Shown here: piece after piece, positions 1 to 10,616 of the stretch | How positions within the stretch are numbered: the stretch's first letter is position 1 | How the letters are laid out: the number at the start of each line of letters is the position of its first letter | Source: Euleptes europaea | Taxonomy: Eukaryota > Chordata > Lepidosauria > Squamata > Sphaerodactylidae | Reading direction: 5' to 3' | NCBI RefSeq assembly: GCF_029931775.1 | Contig: NC_079312.1 | Span: 11,849,821 to 11,913,820 of the forward strand | Length of the DNA stretch: 64,000 nt | Program-made: the position numbers and the translations under genes | Notes under the pieces: model-generated | What the model was told of the DNA's origin: nothing | Databases searched by the model: none | Seen by the model: only the letters and a program-made list of their open reading frames with translations

Positions 1-404
1 TATAACTAGCTAAATTAGACTGCCTCAAATCACCATCATTATTAGGAAGCAAATCAAATAGATTATTTTAGGCATGAATGTATACATGTAAGTTACGAAA
101 TAAAAACAGAAACTTTCCCACTGGTCCAAATATTTCTCTTCTTTCTTAATATCTGCATTGATTTCCCATTTTCCCTGTGACAAATTTTCAGATGTATAAT
201 TCTGCCAGATTTATATCGAGAGCTTTTGCTACTTGCTGATATGGCTTGTGTGTGATAAGCATGTCTTAATGGCACAGGGAATGTAATTGCTTTGTATGTA
301 TAGGAAAGCTTTTCTCATGATTTTCCTTTGATAGATTCTTCAAAGTGAATAAAGATCTGTGTTCCAAATTAGGATCTTTTCACATTCCATATGCGTGATT
401 TTTT
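1..404. other. AT-rich flank downstream of gene 1
   Basis: No gene or recognisable repeat seen. It follows the gene 1 stop codon on the minus strand and may include its 3' UTR. Confidence 0.4.
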
Positions 405-1420
405 TTATCCTGTGTATATAATTTGATATGCATTAAGGCAAGATACTTCACTAAAGTTCCTACTATATTCTGAGCAATTATACAGTTTCTTGTCTGTGTG
501 AATTCTTTGATGTGAAGTGAGGGTTGTGCTCTGGCTGAAATTCATTCCACATTCAAAACATTTATATGGTTTCTCCCCAATATGAGTTCTCTGATGCGAA
601 GTTAGGTTTGTGCTTGTTGTAAAATTCTTTCCACACTCAGAGCATTTGTATGGTTTTTCCCCTGTGTGCATTCTTTGATGTGAAGTAAGATTTGTGTTTG
701 TAGTAAAACTCTTCCCACACTCTGAACATTTATAGGGTTTCTCTCCCGTGTGGGTCCTGTTGTGCTTAACAAGGCTTGATTGATCACCAAACCTCCTTCC
801 GCACTCTGAGCATTTATACGGCTTCTCCCCAGTGTGCATTCTTTTATGTGAAGTGAGGTTTGTTCTCCGGTTGAAACTCTTCCCACATTCTGAGCATTTG
901 TATGGTTTCTCCCCTGTGTGGATTCTCTTATGGGAAGTCAGGGTGGTGCTCCTGGTGAAGTTCTTTCCACACTCAGTGCATTTATATGGCTTCTCCCCGG
1001 TGTGAACTCTTTTGTGAGAAGTAAGGCTCGTGCTCCTTGTGAAGCTCTTTCCACATTCTGAGCATTTATATGGCTTCTGCCCTTCATGAAGCATTTCAAG
1101 TTCATTAAGGTTTCTCCTTTGATTATAACTCTTCTCAAATGTGAAGCTTTTATTTGGTTGCTCCCCCATGTACATTTTCCAATCAGCACCAAGGGATTTC
1201 CTTCTTTTCATTTCAGTTTGATTCTTTTCTTGTATTGGGATTCCATGGAAATCTCCACCCTGGCAAAGGATGGACTTATCTGCCCTCTTCTCAAATAAAT
1301 TTCTCTTTTGCCCCTTTGCTTCATCTTGATTCCAACAGTTTCCTTTCAATTCTTCATGTTCGGGTATTTCTGACAAGATTCCATGTGGTTTTTCTTCCAT
1401 CTGGCTCGCCCAGCCATTGC
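405..1420 (-). CDS. Gene 1 terminal C2H2 zinc-finger exon
   Basis: Last coding exon of a SCAN zinc-finger gene, probably a nuclear sequence-specific DNA-binding protein. After a linker of about 110 residues come seven intact C2H2 fingers of the [12 protein letters not shown]...H..H type joined by TGEKP linkers, then an eighth degenerate unit that has lost a cysteine (CSEYS) and its final histidine. The stop is at 405-407. The exon starts after a tandem CAGCAG acceptor near 1421-1426 and needs one base from the previous exon, which is the phase left by the exon ending at 6153. Joined to 6153-6285 and 7342-8067 the frame is open for about 624 residues. A pseudo zinc-finger exon (2783-3112) lies in the intervening intron. 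No gene symbol can be assigned. Confidence 0.85.
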
Positions 1421-1740
1421 CTGCTGACATAATGAAACAAAAAAAATGACTCTTTCACACTGCTACCTTATCCAGAATATTCGCCCTTGCTGCCCCAGCT
1501 TTCTCTGCAGTGAGATAGGTATTGAGATTTCAGACAGCATTGAAAAGGAGGAGAGAAAAGGGGAGTCATTCCTCAAAAGGAATGCACTGTGGAAGTCCCA
1601 GTCCCAGCATAGCCTGCAGAGGCAAAGCAGCCCCTTCACATGGCTAGTTTTTTTGCTAGGAGACGAGATCTGTAAAGACAGCTTCTGTTTGCAGAGGCAA
1701 TGCCATATAAGGGAACAGTCTCTCTCAGCCCATGCGGAGA
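1421..1740. other. Intron sequence of gene 1
   Basis: Intronic on the gene 1 model. No repeat or exon was recognised here. Confidence 0.4.
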
Positions 1741-1824
1741 CAAGTATTGGCAAACCACTTCTAATTGTCTCTTGCCATGAAAACCCTACACGGTTGCCAT
1801 TGGTCAGCTGTGACTTGATGGTGT

Positions 1825-1868
<44 letters not shown>
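1740..1868 (+). repeat. Truncated Sauria-type SINE tail with (CA)n
   Basis: The stretch reads 'cttgccatgaaaaccc', then 'cagctgtgacttgatgg', which is the shared 3' part of the squamate Sauria SINEs. It ends in a CA dinucleotide tract at about 1826-1867. The 5' head is missing. Confidence 0.75.
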
Positions 1869-1870
<2 letters not shown>

Positions 1871-2246
1871 CAGTCAGCCAACAAATATATATCATCAAAG
1901 AAAAACAGAAGATCAAAAATGGTTTGAAAAACAAGGGGGGACAGAACACAGTGAAGGCAAAGGAGATTTTGAAAGGGACAAAAATACACACCCTGCACTT
2001 TGGCAGTAGAGCAGTGGTAAAAATCCCATTTGAAAGTGAACCAAAGGATCAAATTAGTCCTCCAAAAAAAATGTGGATGTATAGATTTTCTTTCTGTTAT
2101 ATCCCCCCATATAGTAATTAGCTGGTCACCCCTTTATCATACCCAGGGCTTCCTTGGGAGGAGTTGTTTATTCAGTCTGCCTTCATTCAGTCTGTGATCA
2201 CTCCATCTGACACCTGAACTTCATCCAAAGAATGAAGTTACCCTTT

Positions 2247-2441
2247 ATATTGTCGAAGGCTTTCACGGTCAGAGTTCATTGGTTCTTGTAGGTTATCCGG
2301 GCTGTGTAACCGTGGTCTTGGAATTTTCTTTCCTGACGTTTCGCCAGCAACAATGCCTGCCACAGTTGCTGGCGAAACGTCAGGAAAGAAAATTCCAAGA
2401 CCACGGTTACACAGCCCGGATAACCTACAAGAACCAATGAA
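2247..2441. mobile_element. Penelope-like terminal unit, palindromic insertion (family alpha)
   Basis: Two inverted copies of the unit containing 'ggttatccgggctgtg' and 'cctgacgtttcgcc' meet near 2350. The flanking sequence 'gttacccttt' occurs on both sides (2237-2246 and 2442-2451), a target duplication of at least 10 bp. The same unit occurs seven more times in the window and is tied to Penelope-like elements by its nesting at 45758-46482. Confidence 0.8.
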
Positions 2442-2782
2442 GTTACCCTTTCTTTCCCTACCAGCTCAACTGAGCTATGACCATCTCAATCCAATACCTG
2501 ATTTTTACTAATAACCCCCAATGTCTGGAGTTTGGCCCCAAAGCCTCCAGATGCTTATTCATAGACCAGAGAGTTTGATATCAGGACTGACACAATTCAG
2601 TATCTGAGACGGTATTCTTGGAGAACTCCTTAGCAGTTTACACCCATTAAATATATTTGCACCCTCAGAGGTGTAATATAACCTGCAATTATGCAGACGT
2701 TTTCTTCAGGGTTTATACAGCCCTGTAGGAAGACATGTTTATGATGGGAACTCAGGACAGCCAATCTCTGGCCTAAGAGAAT

Positions 2783-3112
2783 TCAGAATAATTCTCCCAA
2801 CCTCACTGCCTGCCCTCCACTGAGGCTGAAGTCTTTTCCTCCATAAGCACTGCAACCATTTCCTTTCTCACCTGTGTAAACTGTGGTCTCACTGGGAGCC
2901 TCATAACCTCCCCCGTGAGGAATGGGTTCCTCAGCTTCCCCCACTGGGTGAATTCCCGGCTGACGCTCTGCTCCCTCCAGACTCGCTGAAGCATTTTCCT
3001 GCTCACAACACTGGGAAACCACTTTCCAGGTTGACATCCCAAACGGAGCTACGAGTTCTGAATCCTCTGGCGCATATTTCTCCCCACTACCTCTGATCGT
3101 CCTCCTTTCAGC
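2783..3112 (-). pseudogene. Degenerate start of a zinc-finger exon
   Basis: A minus-strand acceptor (tttcttcag) near 3113 opens a frame that ends in TGEKGNGCSAYGGKDFSLSGG. This resembles the first finger of a C2H2 array, with the second cysteine of the pair changed and no further fingers. The sequence before it resembles the linker that precedes finger arrays in this cluster. It lies in the large intron of gene 1, between the exon at 6153-6285 and the intact finger exon. I read it as the stub of an earlier or duplicated finger exon. A retained internal exon is possible but has no convincing donor. Confidence 0.5.
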
Positions 3113-3194
3113 AGCTGAAGAAATGAGAGAATCCCAAGCAGTTATTCCTCAGGCTAGGGGAAAACAACCCAGAACTTGAAAACAGAGAATGGAA

Positions 3195-3300
3195 GACTTA
3201 ACATAAGAACATAAGAAGAGCCCTGCTGAATCAGACCAGTGGGCCATCTAATGCAGCATCCTGACTCACACTGTGGCCAACCAGTTATTCTGGCCCTAAG
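3195..3300 (-). mobile_element. CR1-type LINE 3' end fragment
   Basis: 'acataagaacataagaag' followed by 'gctgaatcagacca' matches the 3' end of the CR1 copy at 26190-27270. A short plus-strand CR1 tail ('gatgaccctggtgatccc') also lies at about 3395-3436. Confidence 0.6.
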
Positions 3301-3301
3301 T

Positions 3302-3360
3302 AGGCAAGACTGACCTTGATGGACCAAAGGTTTGACTCAGTATAAGGCAGCTCCATGTGT
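3302..3360 (+). mobile_element. tRNA-derived SINE tail
   Basis: The 'ttgactcagtataaggcag' tail is common to the tRNA-derived SINEs at 3595-3750 and 3797-4273. Confidence 0.6.
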
Positions 3361-3594
3361 ACCCCACTCCTAACTAAACACGACGGGGGGTAGGACTAGA
3401 TGACCCTGGTGATCCCTTCCAACTCTATGATTCTAAGAATACAGCAATTTCTAAAAGGCTGCATTATTCCTACCCCACTGCTCCACTGAGCAGAGTTTGA
3501 AGCCTTCTTCCAGCCTAAGGAGATTTCCTCCAACTTAAATGGCTTGTTCTTGGTGAGTTACTAGTCCTTAGGAGGAACAACAAATGTATGAAAA

Positions 3595-3750
3595 GAGGGG
3601 TCCCAGGTTCAATCCTCAGCATCACCCGAAAAATGCTAGGCAGTAGATGATGTGAAAGACCTTAGACCCTGGAGAGCTGCTGCCAGTCAGAGTAGACAGT
3701 ACTGACCCTGATGGTCCAATGATTTAGTATAAAACAGTTTCACATGTGTT
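3595..3750 (+). mobile_element. tRNA-derived SINE
   Basis: Starts at the B-box-like 'ggtcccaggttcaatcc' and continues through 'ctggagagctgctgccagtc' to a 'tagtataaaacag' tail. The promoter-proximal head is missing. Confidence 0.7.
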
Positions 3751-3796
3751 CATGTGTGTGTGAGAGTGTTTTGCTATTTAATATGATGAACTGGAT

Positions 3797-4273
3797 CAGG
3801 GAGGGGCTGTGGCTCAATGGAACTGCATCACATCGCAGCTGGCCTCCCTACTTCTACTTTTCATTTATTTCTTCAGTTTTGGCCTTCCTTTTTTGCGTTC
3901 CCTCTCCTTCCTCTCCACCCGATCCTGTTTGGCTACCCCCATCATTGTACTTATTGTTGGGTGCCTACTGGAATTTTAAAATTTGTAAGGTTTTAAATTT
4001 TTATGGTTTGTAGTTTTAAACTGATTGTTTATTTTTGCTGGTAGCTGCCCTGAGCTTGGCTATAGTCAGGAAAGGGCGGGATAGACATCTAATAAAATAA
4101 ATTAAAATAATCTGCTTGGCATGCTGAAGGTCCCAGGTTCAATCCCTGGCATCTCCAGTTAAAACAATCAGGTAGGAGGTGATACGAAAGAGTTCTATCA
4201 GAGACCCTGGAGAGCTGCTGCCAGTCTGAGTAGACTATGGTCTGATTCAGTATAAGGCAGCTTCATGTGTATC
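3797..4273 (+). mobile_element. tRNA-derived SINE split by an L2-like 3' end
   Basis: The head 'ggggctgtggctcaatgg' lies at about 3797-3828. The SINE resumes at about 4111 ('cttggcatgctgaaggtccc') and runs to the usual tail. The insert (about 3829-4110) ends in 'gctgccctgagcttggct' and an AATAAA-rich tail, as L2 3' ends do. Confidence 0.7.
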
Positions 4274-4885
4274 TGGAGTTCATTTATTTTTATTTTATTC
4301 CATTTATACCACACCCTCCCCTGGCCAAGCTGGGCTCAGGGTGGCATCCAACAATAATTTACAATACAATTTCAATATAAATATCAAATTAAAACATTAG
4401 ATTTGCAACCATTATTTCTGGTTTAACCTAATAAAATAGCATCCTATCTACAGTATAATAAAATAAAGAGAACCCTCAGTGGTGAGGGTGGTCTAAGATG
4501 GACTTGGAGACCAGTGGTAACACGAAAACTTCCAGGTCCCCCAGAGGGTAGAGACTGGTGGAATAAAAGAACCAAGAGGAAGGGGAGAAAGGAACAAAGG
4601 GAGGAAAAGGAGGGAAGAGAAAGGAAGGGAAAGGAAGGGAAGAGCAAGGAAGGGGAGAAGGGAATGGAGGGGAGGCCAACTGATCTATTTCACCATCACT
4701 GTCCTCAATCATATGCCTAGCAGAGCATCTCTGTCTTACAAGCCCTGTGGAACTGGGTTAAGCCCTGCAGAGCATGGGTCTCACTCAAAAGAGTGTTCCA
4801 CCAGGCTGGAGTCAGAGCTGAAAAGGCCCTGGCTCTGGCTGAGGACAGCCGGGTGGTTTTTGGGGCTAGGGACTATCAACAAGTT

Positions 4886-5083
4886 ATTGTCGAAGGCTTT
4901 CACGGACAGAGTTCATTGGTTCTTGTAGGTTATCCGGGCTGTATGACCGTGGTCTTGGTATTTTCTTTCCTGAGGTTTCGCCAGCAGCTACTCCTCTGAA
5001 GATGCCTGCCACAGCTGCTGGCGAAACGTCAGGAAAGAAAATACCAAGACCACGGTCATACAGCCCGGATAACCTACAAGAAC
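4886..5083. mobile_element. Penelope-like terminal unit, palindromic insertion (family alpha)
   Basis: Inverted copies of the alpha unit flanked by the 13-bp duplication 'ctatcaacaagtt' (4873-4885 and 5084-5096). The right half keeps a full hammerhead-like core. Confidence 0.85.
4992..5034 (+). ncRNA. Hammerhead-ribozyme-like motif (family alpha)
   Basis: Stem I TCCT/AGGA, core CTGAAGA plus one extra T, stem II GCCTGC/GCTGGC with a 7-base loop and one T-T mismatch, then GAAAC and GTC at the predicted cleavage site. Stem III is only two base pairs (A-T, C-G) with no loop, so activity would need a dimer or tandem transcript. Confidence 0.55.
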
Positions 5084-5419
5084 CTATCAACAAGTTGTTT
5101 CCTACAGAATGTAACTCTATTTGGGGGGTGTACCAGGAGAGGTGGCCCCATAGATACAATGGTTGCAGACTGTGTAGGGCTTTAAAGGTGAGTACCAAAA
5201 CCTTGAACTCAGTCTGGAGCCAGTGCAGCTCGGGGAGCACAGGTTGTATGTGTGTTCTCCAAGGTGTCCCTGTAAGGACCCGCACCACTGCATTCTGGAC
5301 AAGCTGCAGTTTCCAGAGCAGTCTCAAGGGTAGCCCTGTGTAGAGCAAGTTACATTAGTTTAGGGTTGACTATTGAATGGATTACGGTGGCAAGGTCACT
5401 GTGGGACAGATAAGGGGCC

Positions 5420-5820
5420 AGATGCCGAGCTTGGTGGGGATGAAAAACTGCTGCTTAGCCATATTTGTGATCTGAGCCTCTGACGAAAGGGAGGAATCCA
5501 AGTTCCCTCCCTAACAGTTTCACACCCAACTAAAGGGGAGCCAGCTGTTAGCTTTCCCTGCTGGACCTAACAGGTTGAGGTACCTCACTAATGTGGCTGC
5601 TGTCTTCTGTTAATATTTATTTGCATCTTGAAGACAGTGGGCATGTGCAGTCCTCAGTCTCCACAGAGGATTTATGTTCTTTCAAAGCAGGATTTTCCAG
5701 AATACCTTGAGAGTCCCCATAGCCTTGTGGATTCCCCCACCATCCATTTCACTTTCTGTTACTACAGTCAGCTTATCCACTTTCCTAATAACAAGAATTA
5801 TGCTTAAGAGAAGATAACTT
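5420..5820. other. Intron sequence, no clear feature
   Basis: Within the long intron of gene 1. I recognise no exon or repeat here. Confidence 0.4.
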
Positions 5821-5970
5821 AATCAGATGTAAAATCAAGTGAGCGTCTGAGGATGTGAGCTCTGACTTGTCAAAGCTTCTGCTGAAATATATTGTGTTAA
5901 TCTGAAAGGTGCCACTAGAGTCCTGACCGTGGTAGACTAACACAGCTCCCCACCTTGAATTATCATAATG
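5820..5970 (+). mobile_element. Old Penelope-like tail, decayed
   Basis: 'aaggtgccactagagtcctg' and 'agactaacacagctccccacc' match the 3' end of the Penelope unit at 46680-46810. Just upstream is a weak hammerhead-like string (CTGAGGA...AAAGCTT) whose core is no longer canonical. Confidence 0.5.
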
Positions 5971-6152
5971 GAAACAACTTTCATGTACAAAACAACTGCT
6001 TCTGTAGTTCCAGCCTCCCTTTTTCTATGCCTCATCAACAATTCTAAAGGTTCCAAGGATGGAGCAGCCCCTAAATTCCCTGACAGAAGAAAAGGAGCCC
6101 AGAAGGAGCTTCAGAGCATGCAAGAAGGCCCCACCAGGCCTGCCCTCCTTAC

Positions 6153-6285
6153 CTAACAGGCTGGCTTCCCCATCCTCCTCCTGCTTTGTTTCCATACACA
6201 AGTGTCTCAGCTCAAGGTTGGATGGAGCACGGCCTGCCTCAGAGGCCATCGCAGCCCCTTCTTCAAATGCCTCTTGAAACAACAC
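6153..6285 (-). CDS. Gene 1 exon 3 (short KRAB-like/linker exon)
   Basis: A 133-nt exon bounded by a minus-strand CAG acceptor and a GTAAGG donor. It encodes VLFQEAFEEGAAMASEAGRA, then an acidic MET-KQEEDGEASLL end. It enters in phase 0 from the SCAN exon and leaves phase 1, which fits the finger exon at 405-1420. The paralogous exon of gene 2 (18284-18392) is recognisably related. Its start weakly recalls a KRAB box (FEEVAV...), but the conserved KRAB-A core is absent, so a repressor function should not be assumed. Confidence 0.75.
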
Positions 6286-6396
6286 CTGCAAGAGCACAGA
6301 GGGGCCTTTAGGGGCATAGGAAGACAGCTAGGAGGGAAAATGCTAAATGAGGTGAAGGCCCAGTTCTTCTTTCCCTGCTCAGTACCTAACAGGGCT

Positions 6397-6778
6397 GTCA
6401 TATAGAGGATGGTGCTGAGTTGTTTTCTGTTGCCCCAGAAGGTCAGACCAGAACCAACGGGTTAAAATTAAATCAGAAGAGTTTCCATCTAGGCATTAGG
6501 AAGAATTTTCTAACAGAGCGGTTCCTCAGTGGAACAGGCTTCCTCGGGAGGTGGTAAGTGCTCCTTCCCTGGAGGTTTTTAAGCAGAGGCTAGATGGCCA
6601 TCTGTCAGCAATGCTGATTCTATGAACTTAGGCAGTTCATGAGAGGGAGGGCATCTTGGCCATCTTCTGGGCATGGAGTAGGGGTCACTGGGAGTGTGTG
6701 GGGGGTGGGAGGTAGTTGTCATTGTGCAGAGGGTTTGACTAGATGACCCTGGTGGTCCCTTCCAACTCTATGATTCTA
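6397..6778 (+). mobile_element. CR1 LINE 3' end
   Basis: 'gaagaattttctaacagagc', 'ggaggtggtaagtgctcc' and the terminal 'ccttccaactctatgattct' match the CR1 copy at 48207-48952. It is 5'-truncated. Confidence 0.85.
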
Positions 6779-6779
6779 A

Positions 6780-7341
6780 CAGCCCCACCACTACATGTAA
6801 GGGAGAAATTATGTCTGGATTTCATGGGATCTGGCAGGCCAGATTTAAGACATGACACCTGTTCAGTGAGATGGGACACAGTTTAGTCAGAGCTGGCTTC
6901 ACCCATGAGGCAGACCTAAGCGACTGCCCATAGGGCACCAGAAGGTGGGGCCACCAGAGGCACCAAAACAGACCTTGCCAGTGACCAGGCCTGCCTCCCC
7001 CCGGCCTGCCCCCCACAAAGCAGGAAGGGAGGGATGAGGAGCAGGTGACTGCCATCTCCACTACTGCTTACTCACCTGCATCTGCATGTGTCTGGGGTGT
7101 GGTGGCTCACCCAGTCTGCCTTCCCCCCACCCCACCCCCATGATGGATGGAGAGCAGCTCAGACCCAGGTGAGCAAGAAAGCTGCCATAGCTGGTCTCAG
7201 CACCCACCCAGATGGCAGCAGCCGGCTGTTTCCCCCCCTTCCTTTGCAGGGGTAGGGGAAGGTACTTCCCTTTTCTGAAATCTCAGCATCTGCCCCACCA
7301 CCTGCCTGGCATGAAGGAACCATAAACTGGAACGTTCTCAC
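6780..7341. other. Gene 1 intron between SCAN exon and exon 3
   Basis: Unique-looking sequence with no recognisable repeat. The SCAN frame reads through the donor into this intron but is not expected to be coding there. Confidence 0.4.
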
Positions 7342-8067
7342 CTGCTCGTCACGTCTTTGGGCCTCTTGTTGCTTCAGTAGAAAACTCTCAGCCAGAGCCA
7401 CTGCCTGGGAGCAGCTTTCGGGGCAGCTCTCCCTCACCCGGCTCTGGATCTCCGGGGGCAGGATGCTCAACAGCTGCTCCAGGATCAAGAGCTCCAGGAT
7501 CTGCTCCTTGCTGTGATTTTCCACTCTCAGCCACCCAAGGCACATTTCCCTCAGTCGGCTGTAGGCCCCTCTTGGCCCCTCAGCCTCCTGGTAGCAGAAA
7601 TGCCTGAATTCTTCACGCTGCTTCTCCCTCCTCAGGGAATTTCCTCGCAATATGGCTGCCTTCACTTTCCCATAATCCTCCCTGTCCCTAGCTTCCAGGC
7701 TAATGAATGCTTGCTCAGTTTCATGGCTGAGGGCTGGCAGGAGTCGGGCCACCCATTCTTCCTTGGGCCACCGGCAGGCTTTGGCTACTTGCTCAAAGGA
7801 AACTAGAAAGGCCTTGGCATCGTCCCACGGTGTGGGCTCCTGTGGCAACTGTGAACCTGCCCAATGTGACTGAGGGTTATCCACAGTCTTGAGGAGCTCC
7901 TGCCACTGGACTTCCCAGTGCTGAAGGGAACCCTCACCTGGTTCCTGTTTCACCTGTTCTGCTGATCGCCTTTGCAGGTATTCCCTCACATACCCAGTTT
8001 GGAGGGTATGAAGGGTTTTTCCTGACCCTTCCATTAAGGCGAAGCTTGTGGGGTCTTGCTCCTCCAT
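7342..8067 (-). CDS. Gene 1 SCAN-domain exon with start codon
   Basis: Encodes 242 residues from MEEQDPTSF. Residues about 150-235 form a SCAN domain ([39 protein letters not shown], then [17 protein letters not shown]), a dimerisation fold. Before it, residues about 80-145 ([45 protein letters not shown]) form a segment that genes A and B do not have. It resembles the capsid-like region from which SCAN is held to derive (family knowledge). The exon ends at a CAG/GTGAGA donor in phase 0. It is the first coding exon; a noncoding exon probably lies near 9125-9370. Confidence 0.9.
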
Positions 8068-8224
8068 TTCCTTGTCTGGTGAAGATAGTCACACAGTACA
8101 AAACTCTAGGAATGTCAATAGGGATGTTGAATAGGGATGTTGAATTTTAGCCTGCAGAACAGGGAAGGAAACGTATATTTCAAGAGAAAAAATATCCAAT
8201 ATGAACACACATGTGAATATGTAT

Positions 8225-8385
8225 CGTTGACTCAGACTGGCAGCATCTGTTCAGGGTATCAGGTAGAGGTCTTTCACATCATCTCCCACCTAATCCTTTT
8301 AACTGGAGATGTTGGAGACTGAACCTGGAGCCTTCTGCATGCAAGGCAGAGGCTCTGCCACTGAGCCACAGCCTCTCCCCTAAAT
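8225..8385 (-). mobile_element. tRNA-derived SINE
   Basis: Read on the minus strand, 'gtggctcagtggcagagcc' (A box) and 'ccaggttcagtctcc' (B box) are followed by the usual body. It is a SINE head, not a tRNA gene, because there is no cloverleaf 3' half. Confidence 0.75.
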
Positions 8386-8399
8386 AAACACTCAAGCCA

Positions 8400-8876
8400 T
8401 ATAGAAACAGTAAGATCTCCAACAGGCTGAAAATAAGATCTCCAACAGGCTGAAAAAAAATGTCCTGCCTATTTAATAGAGGCTTAGTCTGATGTTAGGA
8501 GCCCCGTGGCGCAGAGTATTAAGCTGCAGTACTGCAGTCAAAAGCTCTGCTCACGACCTGAGATCGATTCCAACAGAAGTTGGTTTCAGGTCGCCGGCTC
8601 AAGGTTGACTCAGCCTTCCATCCTTCCGAGGTCGGTAAAATGAGTACCCAGCTTACTGGGGGTAAAGGGAAGATGACTGGGGAAGGCACTGGCAAACCAC
8701 CCCGCAAACAAAGTCTGCCTTGGAAACGTCGGGATGTGACATCACCCCATGGGTCAGGAATGACCCGGTGCTTGCACACAGGGGACCTTTACCTTACCTT
8801 TAGTCTGATGTTATTTGCCAGGTGATGATGCCACAAAAAAGCTTCAACTTCAGCCTCTATCCAAGCCTGTTGGCAA
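8400..8876. mobile_element. Nonautonomous repeat split by a Sauria SINE
   Basis: A copy of a repeat that ends in 'gttggcaaccct' and contains 'aatgtcctgcctatttaat'. Related stretches start at 12262 and 14950. The full Sauria SINE at 8498-8799 interrupts it. Confidence 0.55.
8498..8799 (+). mobile_element. Full-length tRNA-derived Sauria SINE
   Basis: Starts 'ggagccccgtggcgcagagt', has a B-box-like 'gagatcgattcc', the conserved 'gaggtcggtaaaatgagtac' body and a CTTTACC tail. It is flanked by the 14-bp duplication 'ttagtctgatgtta' (8484-8497 and 8800-8813). Confidence 0.9.
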
Positions 8877-9124
8877 CCCTAAACAGCCACTGGTTTTTTT
8901 GAGGGGGGAGGGTGCATCCACTAACTGTACAATCCTAAACACCGTTACACCCTTCTAATCCAATCCCATTGACTGCAAAGACCTAACTGCTGCTGGAGGT
9001 GGACACCATGACGTTATCTTCTGCAGCCAGGCGCCACCCCCAAATCTCCAGGGAATCCACAAGCTGGAGTTGGCAACCCTACCTAGGAGAAAGGAACTGG
9101 TCAAGATGAGCCCAGCCCACCTAC

Positions 9125-9370
9125 CTCTGCAGACAGAAAGGAGGGATTCTTGGAAGGCTTTTCTGCTTCCTTCCGCCTGATCCAGAAAGAAGAAAGGTTC
9201 CTGCTTGGACCAGGATCAATTGGGGGGGTGTCACTTCTGTCCTCCCCCCCTTGCAGATACCCCCAACTATACGTACCTGCCAGACCCCCAGGCTCTCCTA
9301 CCTTTGTGCTCTGCGCCCGCCAACCAATCCCCTCCCCGAACAAGGGAAAGGGATGTCGTTCTCCTCCCAC
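9125..9370 (-). promoter_or_regulatory. Likely noncoding first exon and promoter of gene 1
   Basis: On the minus strand, 'ctgtctgcagag' is followed by GTAGGT, a good donor at 9124. The motif 'tctggatcaggcggaag' upstream is shared with the proposed first exon of gene 2 ('ctggatcaggaggtgagtg'). Sequence up to about 9640 is C/G-rich. The exon start and promoter cannot be fixed from sequence. Confidence 0.45.
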
Positions 9371-9648
9371 TCCCCCTCTATCCTCTCCAGGCAGCTCGGC
9401 TCTGTGTACTTAACCCCCTTTAGACGTTGCAGGCCCAATTTTTGTTTCATCCCCTTGCATGAGGTTGTCCAGCCAAAGGGGGCACTGGTCCACTCAGAGG
9501 GGACTGAATGGGGAGGGTGTGAATCTTTCCCCCCCCAAAAAAAGCCCCTCCTGCTTGCAAACTCCCCTTCTCCCCCTTGCAGTAGAAGTCGCTGCACTGA
9601 AGACCGGCTGCCCCCTGCCACCAAAAGGGGGTGGGAATAGCTTGTAAA

Positions 9649-9983
9649 GGTTTTATTGCGAAAATCATTTTTCAATGGGATCATTTATTCTTTGATCTAA
9701 TCCCTTATTTACATTTTGTATTACTTTTATATTAGATATTGTCTCAAAATGTTGGATAGGATAAGTACAGGTTAAAAATAATATTGCGATTAGCTCCGCT
9801 AGCGAAAGTTTACACAATTTATGTCTAGATGGAAGAGGGAGAGGGGGAAGTCATTTTATTGTTAAAAAAAAAAACAAATAGTATCACTAATTTAATTTTT
9901 ATTACTATTTAGTATCGGATATTGTTATTATGTTGATATATTATATGTTAAATGAAGATAATAAAAAAATTATTAAAAAAAGA
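9649..9983 (+). mobile_element. L1 LINE 3' end
   Basis: An AT-rich 335-bp insert ending in an A-rich tail, flanked by the 13-bp duplication 'aatagcttgtaaa' (9636-9648 and 9984-9996). It is severely 5'-truncated. Confidence 0.75.
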
Positions 9984-10234
9984 AATAGCTTGTAAATATT
10001 TTTTCCTCTTTTTCCAACAATGGGAAGGCCCGAAGTCCTACTGGGACCAGTTTGATGTCAGAAACTGGTCAGGGAGGGGGCGTTAAGGCTGTTCCATCTC
10101 CAATTGCCTCCAAATGCGTGCTTTCTAGTTTTGTTTGATGTTTTAAAAAGGTGCCAGTGCTCATATATAAGGTTGCACTGATTTCCACCAGTTCCAGCCT
10201 CGGGACTTGGGAGAGTGTCCCCCAGCGGCCAGTT

Positions 10235-10475
10235 TTATTTTATTTTTGTTATATTTGCTTCATTTCTACCCCACCTTTCAACCCAACGGGGACCCAAAGT
10301 GGCTCACATCATTCTGCTCTTTTCCATTTTATCCTCACAACAACCCTGTGAGGTAGGTTAGAGTGTGACCGGCCCAAGGTCACCCAGCAACTGCCCATTG
10401 CAGAGCAGAGATTTGAACTTGGGTCTTCCAGATCCTAGTCCAACACTCTAACCACTACACCACACTGGCTGTCCA
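10235..10475 (-). mobile_element. tRNA-derived SINE
   Basis: The minus strand reads 'tgtggtgtagtggttagagt', 'gggtgaccttgggccggtca' and 'ctcacagggttgttgtgagg', a widespread reptile SINE type. Confidence 0.8.
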
Positions 10476-10616
10476 TACTCAGTATCAGTAAGTACCACCA
10501 CAAAAAAGTACTGACCTTTTCATTGCTTTTTCACACTATCCTGGAAAGTCTCTTGTGACATGCAATGGGGTCATTTCCTATGATTGGTCCTAAGATAGGT
10601 AGGCACTTGACAAACA

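Larger units (their letters stand above)
4285..5420 (-). mobile_element. L2-like LINE, C-terminal part and 3' UTR
   Basis: A minus-strand frame at 5117-5348 reads LVQNAVVRVLTGTPWRTHIQ, then LPELHWLQTEFKVLVLTFKALH, which is the C-terminal region of L2-clade ORF2. The 3' UTR end ('ccatttataccaca' on the plus strand) is at about 4290-4400. A Penelope palindrome interrupts it at 4886-5083. A purine-rich stretch (4560-4680) lies inside. Confidence 0.75.

Noticed and set aside
1463-1991. Open frames with long VCVCVC or HTHTHT runs (also at about 49966-50010)
   Set aside because: They are translations of the CA/GT microsatellite.
8341-8372. tRNA-like A and B boxes (also at 3797, 10617, 11700, 14900, 23232 and 53570)
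   Set aside because: No complete cloverleaf or discriminator end. Each continues into a SINE body shared between copies.
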